Source: Cryptomeria japonica (lineage: Eukaryota; Streptophyta; Pinopsida; Cupressales; Cupressaceae). From it: a stretch of 60,000 bases of DNA. Both the position numbers and the translations under genes were made by a program. How positions within the stretch are numbered: the stretch's first letter is position 1; each line of letters opens with the position of its first letter. This document shows, piece after piece, positions 12,901 through 24,589 of the stretch. The notes beneath the pieces are model-generated. The model saw only the letters and a list, made by a program, of their open reading frames with translations, was not told the origin of the DNA and ran no database searches. The stretch is from the NCBI RefSeq assembly GCF_030272615.1, contig NC_081413.1, positions 442,023,038-442,083,037 of the forward strand. Reading direction: 5' to 3'.

Positions 12901-14190
12901 GAAACACAGTCCGAACTTCCAAAACAAAAACGCCCAAAAGGGTTTGCTGACGTTTTCGATTTAAGAAGAGTTCGGATAAAATAAAGAACTATGTTATGGT
13001 ATCCATTTCATTGATAATTTTCATTCTCCCCCAAGCACAATGGGATTCCAAACCACCCACACATCATTGAGCAATAACAAAACCTCAATAAATCTCCAGC
13101 CAAATTCAAAATGGCCAAACAAGGAACTATTATATTTTGAAATCAAATGGTTAAACAGAGCCTACCTGATCTCGCATTCCTGGCAAGATCTGTCGAAGAG
13201 TCCAAATCTCCAGCCCCCAAATCCTTCCTTCTCCATCCAAAATCCTCCCATCCTCATCTCCAAAATATTTCTCAACCAAAAATCCTCCAAAAATGTCCAT
13301 CCCCTCCAAATTTCCCAAATTGGGTTATATGGAAGAGTTGACCCAAAATTTTCTATTTTTGGAATAAAAACTTTTATTTACAATTAATTCCTCAAAATTT
13401 TATCATTTTCAACAATATCAACAATATAACTTGCTTTTCAATTAAAAAAATCAATTTCTCATTCAATTGAAATTTAATCTTTCTAATTTAATAATCCAAC
13501 AGAATGTAATTACGTCTATTGCGATAAATACATAACTCCCTTTTTCAACAGCATATATATAATACATTTCTTATTCCAAATCAGTTAATTAATCGAACTT
13601 ACTCCCAATTAAAACAGGCAACTCATTAACAACGAAAATCGCATAACGAATTCTCAATCAATTTTATCCACTAATCTTCAATGCACATACGCATATTTAA
13701 TTAAAATAATTATTAAGGACTAATTAATCAATTAACCAAACACACCATGCACGCAAACCGAGAAGATCAACCAAACAGACGACTCGCAAACCCAAACAAG
13801 AAGGGATTACCGACGACGACTGGCGATGCTCACTTGAGCACGACTAAGGTCGACTAGGGTCATACGACCACCTAATCTGACTCTAAGGATTAAAAAGGGT
13901 ATGCTCAAACCTGCAAAACGAGGTGACGACGAACCTCGCACTCATGCGACTTCGTACCTGAAATCTCCTGCAACCAACGATCATACATGCATACATATAT
14001 ACTAACTTAATGAATGCGTTAGCTCGATGTAATACCATGAAATAAGAACACTAAACAACCAGGATAAAACTAGTGTGAGAACCACATCAATAGCTATGCG
14101 TAAAATTAACATCTGACTATAACATAATATTATGATTAACTAATCAAGACTAAACCAAGGTTAGAGATCGATTATGGTAGGGGTACTACA
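9960..14190 (-). repeat. Element A 5' LTR (right copy)
   Basis: This 4231-bp copy of 1915-6144 has TG...CA ends. In the first 1.9 kb about 18 of 21 differences from the other LTR are transitions, as expected after cytosine methylation. Confidence 0.96.
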
Positions 14191-14195
14191 CTCTT
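14191..14195. repeat. Target-site duplication of element A, right (CTCTT)
   Basis: It is identical to 1910-1914 and directly follows the LTR terminus ACTACA. Confidence 0.97.
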
Positions 14196-14672
14196 CATAT
14201 TTGTGTACAATTTTAATTCTCTTCATAGATTAATTTATATATATATATATATGAAGAGAATTAAAATTGTACACAAATATGAAGAGAATTTACCTCCATG
14301 TTCATGTTGGTGAAGTGCATGCTTCACACATGCACCTGCTCTATCATGCTCTCCTTTTCCATGTCCACTCTCATAGAAGTTCCACAAAAACTTTATGCCA
14401 TGCCCAGCATGTTGTAAGGATAACCAATTAAAAGCTTTTGCAGACTTAAATTGCCCTAACATGAATAACATATATAAGTCTGCAAAAGCTTTTAATTGGT
14501 TATCCTTACAACATGCTTGGCATGGCATAAAGTTTTTGTGGAACTTCTATGAGAGTGGACATGGAAAAGGAGAGCATGATAGAGTAGGTGCATGTGTGAA
14601 GCATGCACTTCACCAACATGAACATGGAGGTAAATTCTCTTCATATTTGTGTACAATTTTAATTCTCTTCAT
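14196..14672. repeat. Inverted exon array, right block
   Basis: It holds the last 31 bp of the split unit (14196-14226), a minus unit 14251-14447 and a plus unit 14476-14672, both 197 bp. The intron-side hinge (14227-14250) and exon-side hinge (14448-14475) are reverse complements of the hinges in the left block. The last plus unit runs on into the downstream exons of copy 1. Confidence 0.93.
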
Positions 14673-14681
14673 AGATTAATT

Positions 14682-14683
<2 letters not shown>

Positions 14684-14740
<57 letters not shown>
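14684..14740. repeat. (TA)n microsatellite in intron of copy 1
   Basis: An uninterrupted TA run of roughly 50 bp lies directly after the last array unit, in what would be the intron following the HGKGEHD exon. The same AT tract, in short form, makes the array's intron-side loops. Confidence 0.95.
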
Positions 14741-14742
<2 letters not shown>

Positions 14743-15848
14743 GGGTTGTCCATTTTTCTAAAGAAAGAGCTTCTGTACAAGTGACACCATACATAATTCG
14801 AATGATATTATTAAATGGTGCAAAAATCATTTTGTTGGTCATGATACAACTTACAACAAGCATTATTTTTGGGAAGTTAAAGGTATATATATATAAATAT
14901 TCTTAAACATTCAAGTGTTCTTGAATTATTTTTAAAATTTGTGTGTGTGTGTATATATATGTACATGCATATGTGTGAAATGAACTAAAATGGACTAAAT
15001 AATTTGTATTATCAGATATTGGTTGATCAAATCATTATAATTGTCAATCAATTAATGGTATTAGAAGTTTTCATTAAGTCATGACTATAGGATTTAGCAA
15101 GCCTCATGTTATTCTTGCAAGAGGAAAATCATGCTTTTGTGTTTATTGTATTGTGAACAACACAGATACTCATTGTCAAAATATTGCTGATGGATATGTG
15201 TTGCAATGGGAAATGAAATAATTTTACACAAGCCTCCTTATGAAGATAGTTACATTATTGATATTCATGATCCTCTATATTTAACTGATTATGAACATGT
15301 TTCTGATTTAGTTGTTACAGGTGCATGCATGCATATTTTGTAAATTATATATGTACATGTATAAATTTTTAAATTCTTATTTAATTTAATATTGTTCAAA
15401 ATTAATTTAAAAATGTATAATGAACTAATATTTCTTGAAAAATATATACATGTGGTCTATTTTCACAAGTGATATTTTTGGAGTGATTGCTGATTGTCAC
15501 AATATTGAAAGTGTAGATTATTATCTACTGAGATGCACATAACCAAAATGCAAGTTATTGGAATTAGCCAATGATGATGATGGGCAACAATATCCCACTG
15601 GTTCAGTTGTTGTTGAAGGCACATATTATCAACAAATAAAGATAGATTCAAATGGTGTAACATTCATTGCTTATATGCCTGACCAAAAATTTGTACACTA
15701 CAGTCACTTAGTAATAGTGACAAGATTGCAGTTGGAGACATTGCCTAAAAGAGGATGTGGCAACCAAAAGTGGATGTTGCCTATTGAAGATCATGAATTT
15801 TTTTTAGAGATTATAACAGATAGGGAGGATCTAGATTATATGTACTAG
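14741..15848 (+). pseudogene. Transposase-like gene, copy 1, 3' exons
   Basis: Three coding-like blocks are separated by AT-rich intron-like DNA. About 14765-14882 reads IKWCKNHFVGHDTTYNKHYF followed by WEVKG and a GT site. About 15050-15325 includes the cysteine-rich CFCVYCIVNNTDTHCQNIAD, then DIHDPLYLTDYEHVSDLVVT and another GT site. About 15465-15848 reads DYYLLRC, then an open stretch with YPTGSVVVEGTYYQQIKID and a natural stop after DYMY. The CxxC...C pattern suggests a zinc-binding C-terminal part. Stops and a shift between blocks show decay. The gene is severed from its 5' part by the inverted array and element A. Confidence 0.6.
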
Positions 15849-16089
15849 GAGCTTTAAGTTCACTTGTCATGTTTGAACATGTAAATTATATTAGATAGGT
15901 CTTATTTTGATAAACTCATATATATTTAGATATTTAGACATGTGTTTACATTCAAATAAGTTGTGAAAATTTAGTTTTGTTGATGCATCTATTTTACATG
16001 TTTTATTCTTAAATTAAATATTTTGTGTGTATGCATTGAACATGTATGTATTGATTTTAATTTTTAATTTTATTTATGTGTATGGATTC

Positions 16090-17270
16090 ATTTCATTACA
16101 TGTTGTCTTAAGGGGTCATTTAAACACATGTATGGATTCATTTATATTTGTACACATGCATGGATTCATTTTATTCATCTATGTATTCATTTAATTTATA
16201 TTTACACAAGTATAGTTTCATTTAATTATGTTGTATATGTAGTTACACAGGTAGCTTGAATTTTCAATGTGTGAATCACCTATTAAATCATCTTTAAATG
16301 TGTGTATACATGTATCGATTCATTTATAGATATGCATGATCCAAGAGATCATCTATATATATGTTTTCTTAAGGGGTCTTAAGGGGATAGTTGTGTCATG
16401 GATTCATTTTATTCATCTATGTATTCATTTAATTTATATTTACACATGTATGGTTTCATTTAATTATGTTGTATGGATTCATTTAATTATGTTGTTCTAT
16501 GGTGTTTTAAGTGATCTTAAGGGGATTTAAGGGGATATTTGCATCATGGATATAAGTTCATTAAATCTAAATATATAGATATAAGTTTATTAAATTTTTG
16601 AAGTAAGTTCATTAAACATACATAAACACTTAACTAAAATGAACAACTAAATTAAATTTTAATGACTAAATTAGTATGCTTAAGGGGATTTAAATAAAAT
16701 GAACAACTAAATTAAATTTCAATCTAATTATGTTGTCTTAAGGTGTTTTAAGTGGTCTTAAGGGGATTTAAGGGGATATTTGCATCATGGATTCTTTTAT
16801 ATTTTTACACATGCATGGATTTGTTTTATTCATCTATGTATTCATTTAATTTATATTTACACATATATGGTTTCATATAATTATGTTGTCCTAAGGTGTT
16901 TTAAGTGGTCTTAAGGGGATTTAAGGGTATATTTGTGTTATGGATATAAGTTCATTAAATTTTTTAAGTAAGTTCATTAAACATACATAAACACTTAACT
17001 AAAATGAACAACTAAATTAAATTTTAACCACTAAATTTGTTTAACAATGAACAACTAAAATATACATAAACACTTAACTTTCAAAAGTGTAATCTTTAAG
17101 CACTTAACTTTAAAAACATGCAAATTATAGTATGAAATGTAGATTCCTAACACATATATGTATATGTCTATCTATCACATATCACATACACTTAACTAGA
17201 ACCCCTAACTAAATTCAAATGACTATCTATCATATAAACACTTAACTTTCAAAAACATAATATATATATA
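16090..17270. repeat. AT-rich degenerate tandem repeats (about 0.4-kb period)
   Basis: Blocks containing ATGGATTCATTTTATTCATC, TTAAGGGGATTTAAGGGGAT and AAGTTCATTAAACATACATA recur around 16.16-16.56 and 16.75-17.03 kb. No coding sequence is visible. The TTAAGGGG motif resembles the core of the satellite that follows, so this may be a diverged edge of it. Confidence 0.6.
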
Positions 17271-17278
17271 TATGTACA

Positions 17279-17690
17279 ATGTGGTCCTAATAGGTCCTAA
17301 GGGGTGCATATGTGTCGTAAGGGGTCTTGTGTGGTCCTAAGGGGCACCTATGTGTTAGAACACATGCCTGACCCCTTAGGACCACAAAATACCCCTTACG
17401 ACACAATTTGCTCGTATGTGGTCCTAATAGGTCCTAAGGGGTGTAGATGTGTCGTAAGGGGCCTTGTGTGGTCCTAAGGGATCACCCATGTGTTAGAACA
17501 CATGCACGACCCCTTGCGACACCACTTGGTCTTGTGTGGTCATAATATGTCCTAAGGGGTGCACATGTGTCGTAAGGGGCCATGTGTGGTCCTAAGGGGC
17601 CACCCATGTGTTAGAACACATGTGTGACCCCTTAGGACCACATAAGACCCCTTTTGACACCATTTGGTCTTATTTTGTCTTAATAAGACA
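17279..17690. repeat. 138-bp hairpin satellite, first block (about three monomers)
   Basis: Monomers share GGTCCTAATAGGTCCTAAGG. Each has inverted arms GTGGTCCTAAGGGGTCAC and its complement around a loop containing GTGTTAGAACAC. About 300 bp of AT-rich sequence separates this block from the main one. Confidence 0.92.
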
Positions 17691-17989
17691 CGTTAAAATT
17701 ATATATATAAAGACATATTTAAGATAAATTTCTGGATCTATACACAAAAGAAATTTAAACAACTATAAATTTAATTTTAAATTTCAATATATGTCTAATT
17801 TACAATTACATATATTTGCATATACAATAATTAATTTGAAAATTAGTCAAATTAAGTCAAATTAATTTACAATTACAATTACTCAAATTAAGTCAAATTA
17901 AGACAAATTAAGTCAAATTAATTTACAATTAGTCAAATTAATTTACAATTAATTTATAATTGCATATAAAATTTAATTAATTTCAACAT
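17691..17989. other. AT-rich interruption of the satellite
   Basis: About 300 bp is dominated by AATTAAGTCAAATTA-like short repeats. No ORF or element end can be recognised. Confidence 0.6.
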
Positions 17990-20201
17990 GTCTTATATGG
18001 TCCTAATAGGTCCTAAGGGGTTCATATGTGTCATAAGGGGCCTTGTGTGGTCCTAAGGGGTCACCCATGTGTGACCCCTTACGACCACATAAGACCCCTT
18101 TTGACACCATTTGGTCTTATGTGGTCATAATAGGTCCTAAGGGGTGCACATGTGTTGTAAGGGGCCTTCTGAGGTCCTAAGGGGTCACCCATGTGTTAGA
18201 ACACATTCGTGAACCCTTAGGACCACATAAGACCCCTTTCGACACCATTTGGTCTTGTGTGGTCCTAATAGGTCCTAAGGGGTGTAGATGTGTTGTAGGA
18301 GTCTTGTGTGGGCCTAAGGGGTCACCGATGTGTTAGGACCACATAAGTCCCCTTTCGACACCATTTGGTCTTATGTGGTCCTAATAGGTCCTAAGGGGTG
18401 CACATGTGACGTAAGGGGCCTTGTGTGGTCCTAAGGGGCCACCCATGTGTTATAACACATACATGACCCCTTAGGACCACATAAGACCCCTCTCGAAACC
18501 ATTTGGTCTTATGTCGTTCTAATAGGTCCTAAGAGGTGCAGATGTGTTGTAAGGGGCCTTGTGTGGTCCTGAAATGTCACCCATGTGTTAGAACACGTGT
18601 GACCTCTTAAGACCACATAAGACCCCTTGTAATACCATTTGGCCTTATGTGGTCTTAATAGGTTCTAAGGGGTGCACATGTGTCATAAGGGGCCTTGTGT
18701 GGTCCTAAGGGGTCACCCATGTGTTAGAACACATACGTGCCCCCTTAGGACCACATAAGCCCCCTTGCGACACCATTTGGTCTTATGTGGTCATAATAGG
18801 TCCTAAGGGGTGCACATGTGTTGTAACGGGCCTTGTGTAGTCCTAAGGGGTCACCCATTTGTTATAACACATGTGTGACCCCTTAGGACCACATAAGACC
18901 CCTTTCAACACCATTTGGTCTTATGCGGTCCTAATAGGTCCTTAGCAGTGCAGATATGTCATAAGGGGCCTTGTGCGGTCCTAAGGGGTGACCCATTTGT
19001 TAGAACACATATGTGACCCATTAGGACCACACAAGACCCCTTGAAACATTAGTTGGTCTTATGTGGTCCTAATAGGTCCTAAGGGGCGCACATGTGTCAT
19101 AAGGGGCCTTGTGTGGTCCTAAGGGGTCACCCATGTGTTAGAACACATGCGTGACCACTTAGGACAACATAAGACCCTTTGTCACACCATTTGGTCTTAT
19201 GTGGTCATAATAGGTCCTAAGGGGTGCACATATGTCATAAGGGGCCTTGTGTGCTCCTAAGGGGTCACCCATGTGTTAGAACAAATGCGTGAACCCTTAG
19301 GATGACATAAGACACCTTTTGACACCATTTGGTCTTATGTGATTCTAATAGGTCCTAAGGGGTGAAGATGTGTCATAAGGGGCCTTGTATGGTCCTAAGG
19401 GGCCACCCATGTGTTAGAACACATGCATGACCCTTTAGGAGCACATAAGACCCCTTGCAACACCATTTGGTCTTATGTGGTCCTAATAGGTCCTAAGGGG
19501 TGCACATGTGTCGTAAGGGGCCTTGTGTGGTCCTAAGGGGTCACCCATGTGTTAAAACACATGTGTGATCCCTTAAGACCACATAAGACCCCTTTCAACA
19601 CCATTTTGTCTTATGTGGTCCTAATAGGTCCTCAGGGGTGCATGTGTCGTAAGGGGCCTTGTGGTCGTAAGGGGTCACCCATGTGTTAGAACACATGCGT
19701 GACCCCTTAAGACCATATAAGACCCCTTTCGACATCATTTGGTCTTATGTGGTCCTAATAGGTCCAAAGGGGTGCACATGCGTCATAAGGGGCCTTGTGT
19801 GGTCCTAAGGGGTCACCCATATGTTAGAACACATGTGTGACCACTTAGGACCACATAAGATCCCTTGCGACACTATTTGGTTTTATGTGGTCCTAATAGG
19901 TCCTAAGGGGTGCACATGTGTCATAAGGGGCCTTGTGTGGTCCTAAGGGGTCACCAATGTGTTAGAACACATGCGTGACCCCTTAGGACCACATAATACC
20001 CCTTGCAACCCCATTTGGTCTTTTGTGGTCCTAATAGGTCCTAAGGGGTGCACATGTGTCGTAAGGGGCCTTGTGGGGTCCTAAGGGGTCACCCATGTGT
20101 GACCCCTTAGGACCACATAAGACCCCTTTTGACACCATTTGGTCTTATGTGGTCCTAATAGGTCCTATGGGGTACACATGTGTTGTAAGGGACCTTGTGT
20201 G
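17990..20201. repeat. 138-bp hairpin satellite, main block (about 17 monomers)
   Basis: Monomers begin near 17990, 18112, 18251, 18368, 18505, 18641, 18779, 18918, 19055, 19193, 19331, 19469, 19606, 19741, 19879, 20018 and 20141. The usual spacing is 135-139 bp. Three are shortened to 117-123 bp by loss of the hairpin loop. A solo LTR ends the block. Confidence 0.95.
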
Positions 20202-20988
20202 TGTTAGGATTCCCAAAGATACTGAGAGGGGGGGGTGAATCAGTATCTTGCCGATTTACAAATTTTTTGATCGTATTAAACAAATTGCATTCCAAAATAG
20301 TGTACTGGTAAACAAGAATTAATGCAGTAAATAAGAACAATAAGCACAACATAGAAATCACACCATAACACAAGATTTTTAACGAGGAAACCTGGTGTGG
20401 GAAAAACCTCGGTGGGTTTTGTGACCCACAATATTCACTCACTGGCCAATGAATGGATATTACTTACAATAGGGGTCTGCACATGCAGGAAGGCCAACTG
20501 CCTAAAGCTCACTGCTTAATTAGAAAAAGGGAAGTCTCACTGACTTACAAAAATGGATTATGCAAATCCAATATAATGTACTGCTTTAGTTCAACATCTA
20601 CTATGTCAGGTTCAGTACCGATTTAAGCTCATACAATAACCATAAACCTTACTCCAAAATCTGCCTTAATATTCACATGTTACTTCTGCAGTAATCTTCC
20701 CATGTTCACATATCCCTATTACATAAATGATCTACAAGATCTCATACTTATATATGAGTCCTATTACAATTCACCTTGTTGGCATACAAAAAGATATTGC
20801 AATTAAATACAAAATGCAATAATCAAAATCCTGTCGGCTAGGGTGCCGGTAATCATCTTTTCTATTGTCGGTAAACTATCTGTTGGTGTAGAGTCTGCTA
20901 GTGCCAGTGCCATAAGATTGCAAGGTTTCCATCAATGACAATACCTTCAATCACCTACAATTTCTCATTGGAGTGTGCAATGCCAACA
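20202..20988 (-). mobile_element. Solo LTR of a Ty1/copia-type element
   Basis: Read on the minus strand this 787-bp block begins TGTTGGCATTGC and ends GGGAATCCTAACA. It carries GATTCACCCCCCCTCTCAG near its end and a CCTCGGTGGG...GTGACCCACAA block, both common in plant copia LTRs. The flanking five bases are GTGTG (20197-20201) and ATGTG (20989-20993), a duplication with one change. The satellite resumes exactly after it, so only the LTR remains. Confidence 0.85.
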
Positions 20989-21008
20989 ATGTGGTCCTAA
21001 GGGGTCAT

Positions 21009-21202
21009 ATAAAATAATTATATACACCTTAGGATGTATACATACACATAGATACATACACCTCAGGACATGCTATTAGGGGTCGTGTGTGGTCCTGAGG
21101 GGTCACACACATGTTCATGTGTGACCCCTCAAGACCACACACGACCCCTGATAGCATGTCCTGAGGTGTATGTATGTCCTAAGGTGTATATAACTATTTT
21201 AT
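21009..21202. repeat. Foldback palindrome related to the satellite hairpin
   Basis: The left arm (about 105 bp) and right arm (about 89 bp) meet near 21113. Both carry ACACCTCAGGACATGCTAT and the GGTCCTGAGGGGTCAC block, an expanded version of the satellite's hairpin arms. The left arm has about 16 extra bases. There is no coding sequence. Confidence 0.9.
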
Positions 21203-21565
21203 GTTTATTTATGTATGTATGTGTATGTACATGTAGATATATACATGTATGTGTGTGTGTATGTATGTAGACCTATGTATGTATGTTTATGTATGTATGT
21301 GTATGTATTTTTATGTATGTATATGTATATGTACTAAGGTGTACATATAATTATTTCAAATGTATGTATGTATGTATGTAGGTAGGTAGGTATGTATGTT
21401 TGTGTATGTATGTATGTATGTATGTATGTATGTATGTATGTATGTATGTATGTATGTATGTATGTAGGAATGTATATATTTATGTGTATTTATGTGTATA
21501 TTTGTGTATGTATTTGTATGTATGTTTGTATTTATGTACATGTATGTATTTATTTTCTAATTTTT
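21203..21565. repeat. (TATG)n microsatellite
   Basis: A long, slightly imperfect TATG/TGTA tetranucleotide run, purest at about 21405-21465. The repetitive open frames on both strands are products of the repeat. Confidence 0.97.
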
Positions 21566-21589
21566 AAAACTAATATGATAGAATACATA

Positions 21590-23430
21590 CAAAAAAAAAG
21601 GAGAGGGAGAGATAGTGGCGAAGACTTGATAGCTCATCCAAAGCCTCTGCAAAAGAAAAGGACCTAAAGGTACTTCCTTCATCCAGTTCCCCAAAAGGAA
21701 AGAAGCCGAAAGAAGCAAAGAGGAAAACAATAGAAACTGAGTCTGAAGGAGAAGAACCAGAGAAATACCAAATACATGTCCGAAAGACAAAGGTCAAGAA
21801 ATTCAAGAGACCCCTTGATGTGAACACCCTATTTGAATCAATTGCACAAGGAGAGAACCCAAAAGAGGTAGGTGATCTCTACATTGAGGCCAATGATGAA
21901 GATAAAAATAGTATAGTAAAAACCTTTTATTGTATTGTGGTAAGTTAGATGCAGTTGCAGAATGATTTAGAAAAGATATACTAGTTGAATTGTTGGAAGA
22001 GTTAATTAGAATTAGGCAAATTGCAAGAGAGGAAGAACAAGTTATTAAGGACCAAGGATTTGATTTTGTTGGTTCTTCCCTTTCGAAGGAAGATAGAGTT
22101 AGTCTTATAGAAGCCTATTAGACTGACTTGAGGATAAATAAATGTTTGGGTAATCTTATATTAGGTGAACCTAATGCTAAGGAAAAACTTAAGGATGAAA
22201 TCACTATAAAGGTAATGACTATAGCTAAGAACCATGGTATGCTACCAACTACTGGTTCCGGTACCCCTACAGATGAATATGAAGATGTGAATACTGAGAC
22301 TACAAATAATGTGCTTGTTATGAGTGATGTAATGGATGCACTTGGAACTTCTGCTAATCCTCTAGTAAACCCTAATTTTGGAAAGGATAAAGAGATTGAA
22401 AGCTCAAGTGATAAAGGTTAGGAAGAAAAGATGATAGTAGAACCAAAAAGTGGTGAATCTGAGCCCAAGGCAACATCAAAAGATAAGACAAAAAATCTAG
22501 GCAATAAGTCATGTGGAAAAGTGTTTGAGACTATCACTATGATTGATACTAGTTTTGATACAATTGATGAGTCCTAGAAGAGTCTGTTCATTTCACCCTT
22601 GAACATTCAACCCATAAATTCTTCCAAGCTAACAATTGAGTTTTCTAAAGTTGATCTAGTACATAATATCAAATTGGAGAAGCTTTCTTATCTTTTGTTG
22701 GGCAATAATTTTTAGGTGAATCTCAAAAGAAAGATAAAATTGTTGAAGAATTTCTTACTCCACTTCATGCTACTATACCCAAGTGTCAATTAGATCTGGA
22801 TGCTCCCAGTGCTAACAAATGTAAAGTGTTAATTAGTTCTTTGAAAATCACACGGAAAAAGAGAAAGAAAAATATGAGAAAGATAGAGAAGAAGACAAAG
22901 AGAAGTTGTTGCAAGAACTTAAGGACAAATGTGAGGCTAGACATCAATAGCTCACTCAACTTATCTCTCAAGGTCAATCATATTTGTCAAATGGGGATGT
23001 ACTTTTCTCATACAGTCTTTAATGGATAGATGCCACAAAAATTATTAAAGATGAAATGAACATTATTGAAGACAAGATCTGATAGGCCTATGCCAACTAT
23101 CAGTTATCTCAAGATCTATCTGGCTCCGACAAACCAGTTATTGAAGAAATGCACAAGAAATATTATGAGTTGCAACAACAAAGAGATGCTATCATTCTTC
23201 TGTTAGCTCAATTGCAGGACGTGAGTAATGAAATTGTATCAATCATGAATCATGCTCTTTCAAAATATTTATAGTTCAAATATTCTAACCCCAGTTCGAT
23301 ACAAGAAGCAGAGCAGATGCATGCATCCTTACAGGTGCAAATTGAGTTCCTGACAGAGGCTATCTCACATTGGGACAAGCATAAAGACTCTTGGAGCATG
23401 CATGTTTAGAAGATTAATAATTTCTCTAGT
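21590..23430 (+). pseudogene. Coiled-coil-like extra ORF of a truncated LTR retroelement
   Basis: A discontinuous reading frame with several stops gives a lysine- and glutamate-rich protein. Pieces include KKFKRPLDVNTLFESIAQGE, an open stretch at 22128-22421, and a late helical part such as YYELQQQRDAIILLLAQLQD. The composition suggests coiled coils. I see no reverse transcriptase, integrase or protease motif. It ends about 260 bp before a polypurine tract and LTR. It therefore probably is the extra ORF some plant copia lineages (SIRE/Maximus type) carry after pol, but I cannot assign it to a known family. The 5' end merges with the microsatellite, so the element is truncated. Confidence 0.5.
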
Positions 23431-23682
23431 TGATTTTACTTGTCTCCCTTAGGGTTAGTTAAGTTTATGAATATTTTATTTCTTGGCTTTGCCATTTGTC
23501 ATTGTTGTCAAAGGGGGAGACATTCAGTGTCTTGATATGTTATTTATTTTAGATAGTTTCAGTAGTCTCAGATGTTATTTATGCAAAACTTTCAGATAGT
23601 TTTTGTTGGTGGTTCAGTTATTAGTTTTTAGTTTTTCTTTTTGACAAAACCTATGCATTATTACTTTATGTTTACATCAATG

Positions 23683-23696
23683 ACAAAGGGGGATAT
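23683..23696 (+). promoter_or_regulatory. Polypurine tract before copia-type 3' LTR
   Basis: ACAAAGGGGGATAT directly precedes TGTTGGCCCG. A second similar tract, CAAAGGGGGAGAC, lies about 170 bp upstream near 23508. Repeated purine tracts of this sort are known in SIRE-like copia elements. Confidence 0.8.
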
Positions 23697-24589
23697 TGTT
23701 GGCCCGTTTTCATTGATGTAGTTTATTCTGGCATGCATGTCATTGATGTGGTTTGATCCAACATATTATGGTTTAGTTGTTTTCTCTAATACATTATATA
23801 TGCAATATTTGTACACTTGTTTTGGTGTTTATCTCATGCAGTTTTGTGATTCAGTGAGGCATCTTTGGTCTAGTCCTATCCATAAATGTCAAAAGCATGT
23901 TCTACATGACAAGTTTTGGATCCAGTCATATCCAGATATAAAGAAACCATATTCTACAAATTATTTTGGAGTCAATATTGAAACTGACATCTTATATAGT
24001 CATTTTGCAGTTGCATGTGGATATTTTGGTCTCACCCTTTCTCTAGTTGAGATGACTTATCAAATTATTTGGTACGGATATATAAATAGTAGTCCATGCG
24101 TGATAGAGATGTGGTTGTTGAAATATATCTAATGTATGCATATATTATATATGTGAAAAGATTATGAATGTGAATGTTGGGTAGTATATGTAGAATGGAT
24201 ATAAAAGTGTTTGTGTACTTCAATAGAATTATATTTCTTGCATATGTCAAATGCAATTCTAGTAGTTCATTTTTGTACTCCAACTTCAAGCCTATTATCT
24301 GATAGTGAGCATTTCAGTATTTGGGTAGTGATCCCTCCAAGAAATGAGCCCTATTGGCAGTGAGCCACCCCTTGTACTATGTAACTGGTTACATATTATA
24401 CTATCCTCGAGAGATCACTCTCTCTATGGTTTTTCCCATGTTGGGTTTTTCACCTATAAGTTCAGTGTTATGTGTTAATTTCCTTTCCTACACTTAAAAT
24501 ATGTTATATGATTGGCTAGTTATAAGTTTTAATAAGTTTAAGGGAATGTTGATTCACCCCTCCTGTCTCAGTATTCCAAATATTCAACA
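23697..24589 (+). mobile_element. 3' LTR of the truncated copia-type element
   Basis: This 893-bp block begins TGTTGGCCCG and ends ATTCAACA. It carries GATTCACCCCTCCTGTCTCA near its end, as in the solo LTR at 20.2 kb, and a GGTTTTTCCCATGTTGGG block. The matching 5' LTR is not in the window. It abuts copia pol sequence at 24590. Confidence 0.82.

Larger units (their letters stand above)
1915..14190 (-). mobile_element. Element A: complete non-autonomous LTR retrotransposon with giant LTRs
   Basis: Two LTRs of about 4230 bp (1915-6144 and 9960-14190) flank a 3.8-kb internal region. Read on the minus strand the LTRs begin TGTAGTACC and end GGCATTACA. The primer-binding site and polypurine tract show the element runs right to left. 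No gag, protease, integrase or reverse transcriptase is visible, and no open frame exceeds about 141 codons. This is the layout of a large retrotransposon derivative (LARD), which must borrow proteins from a partner. In the first 1.9 kb compared side by side I found about 21 LTR differences, mostly C/T or G/A, so the insertion is fairly young. It landed in the inverted exon array. Confidence 0.95.

Noticed and set aside
14196-14672. Array seen only as an assembly artefact from foldback reads
   Set aside because: Insertion of element A with a clean target duplication in the fifth unit and flipped hinges argue for a real structure, though long reads should confirm it.
17279-20201. CRISPR-like regular repeats
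   Set aside because: Whole monomers repeat without unique spacers, and the context is a plant genome.
21356-21667. Tyr-Val-Cys or Ile-His-Thr repeat proteins
   Set aside because: They are translations of the TATG microsatellite.
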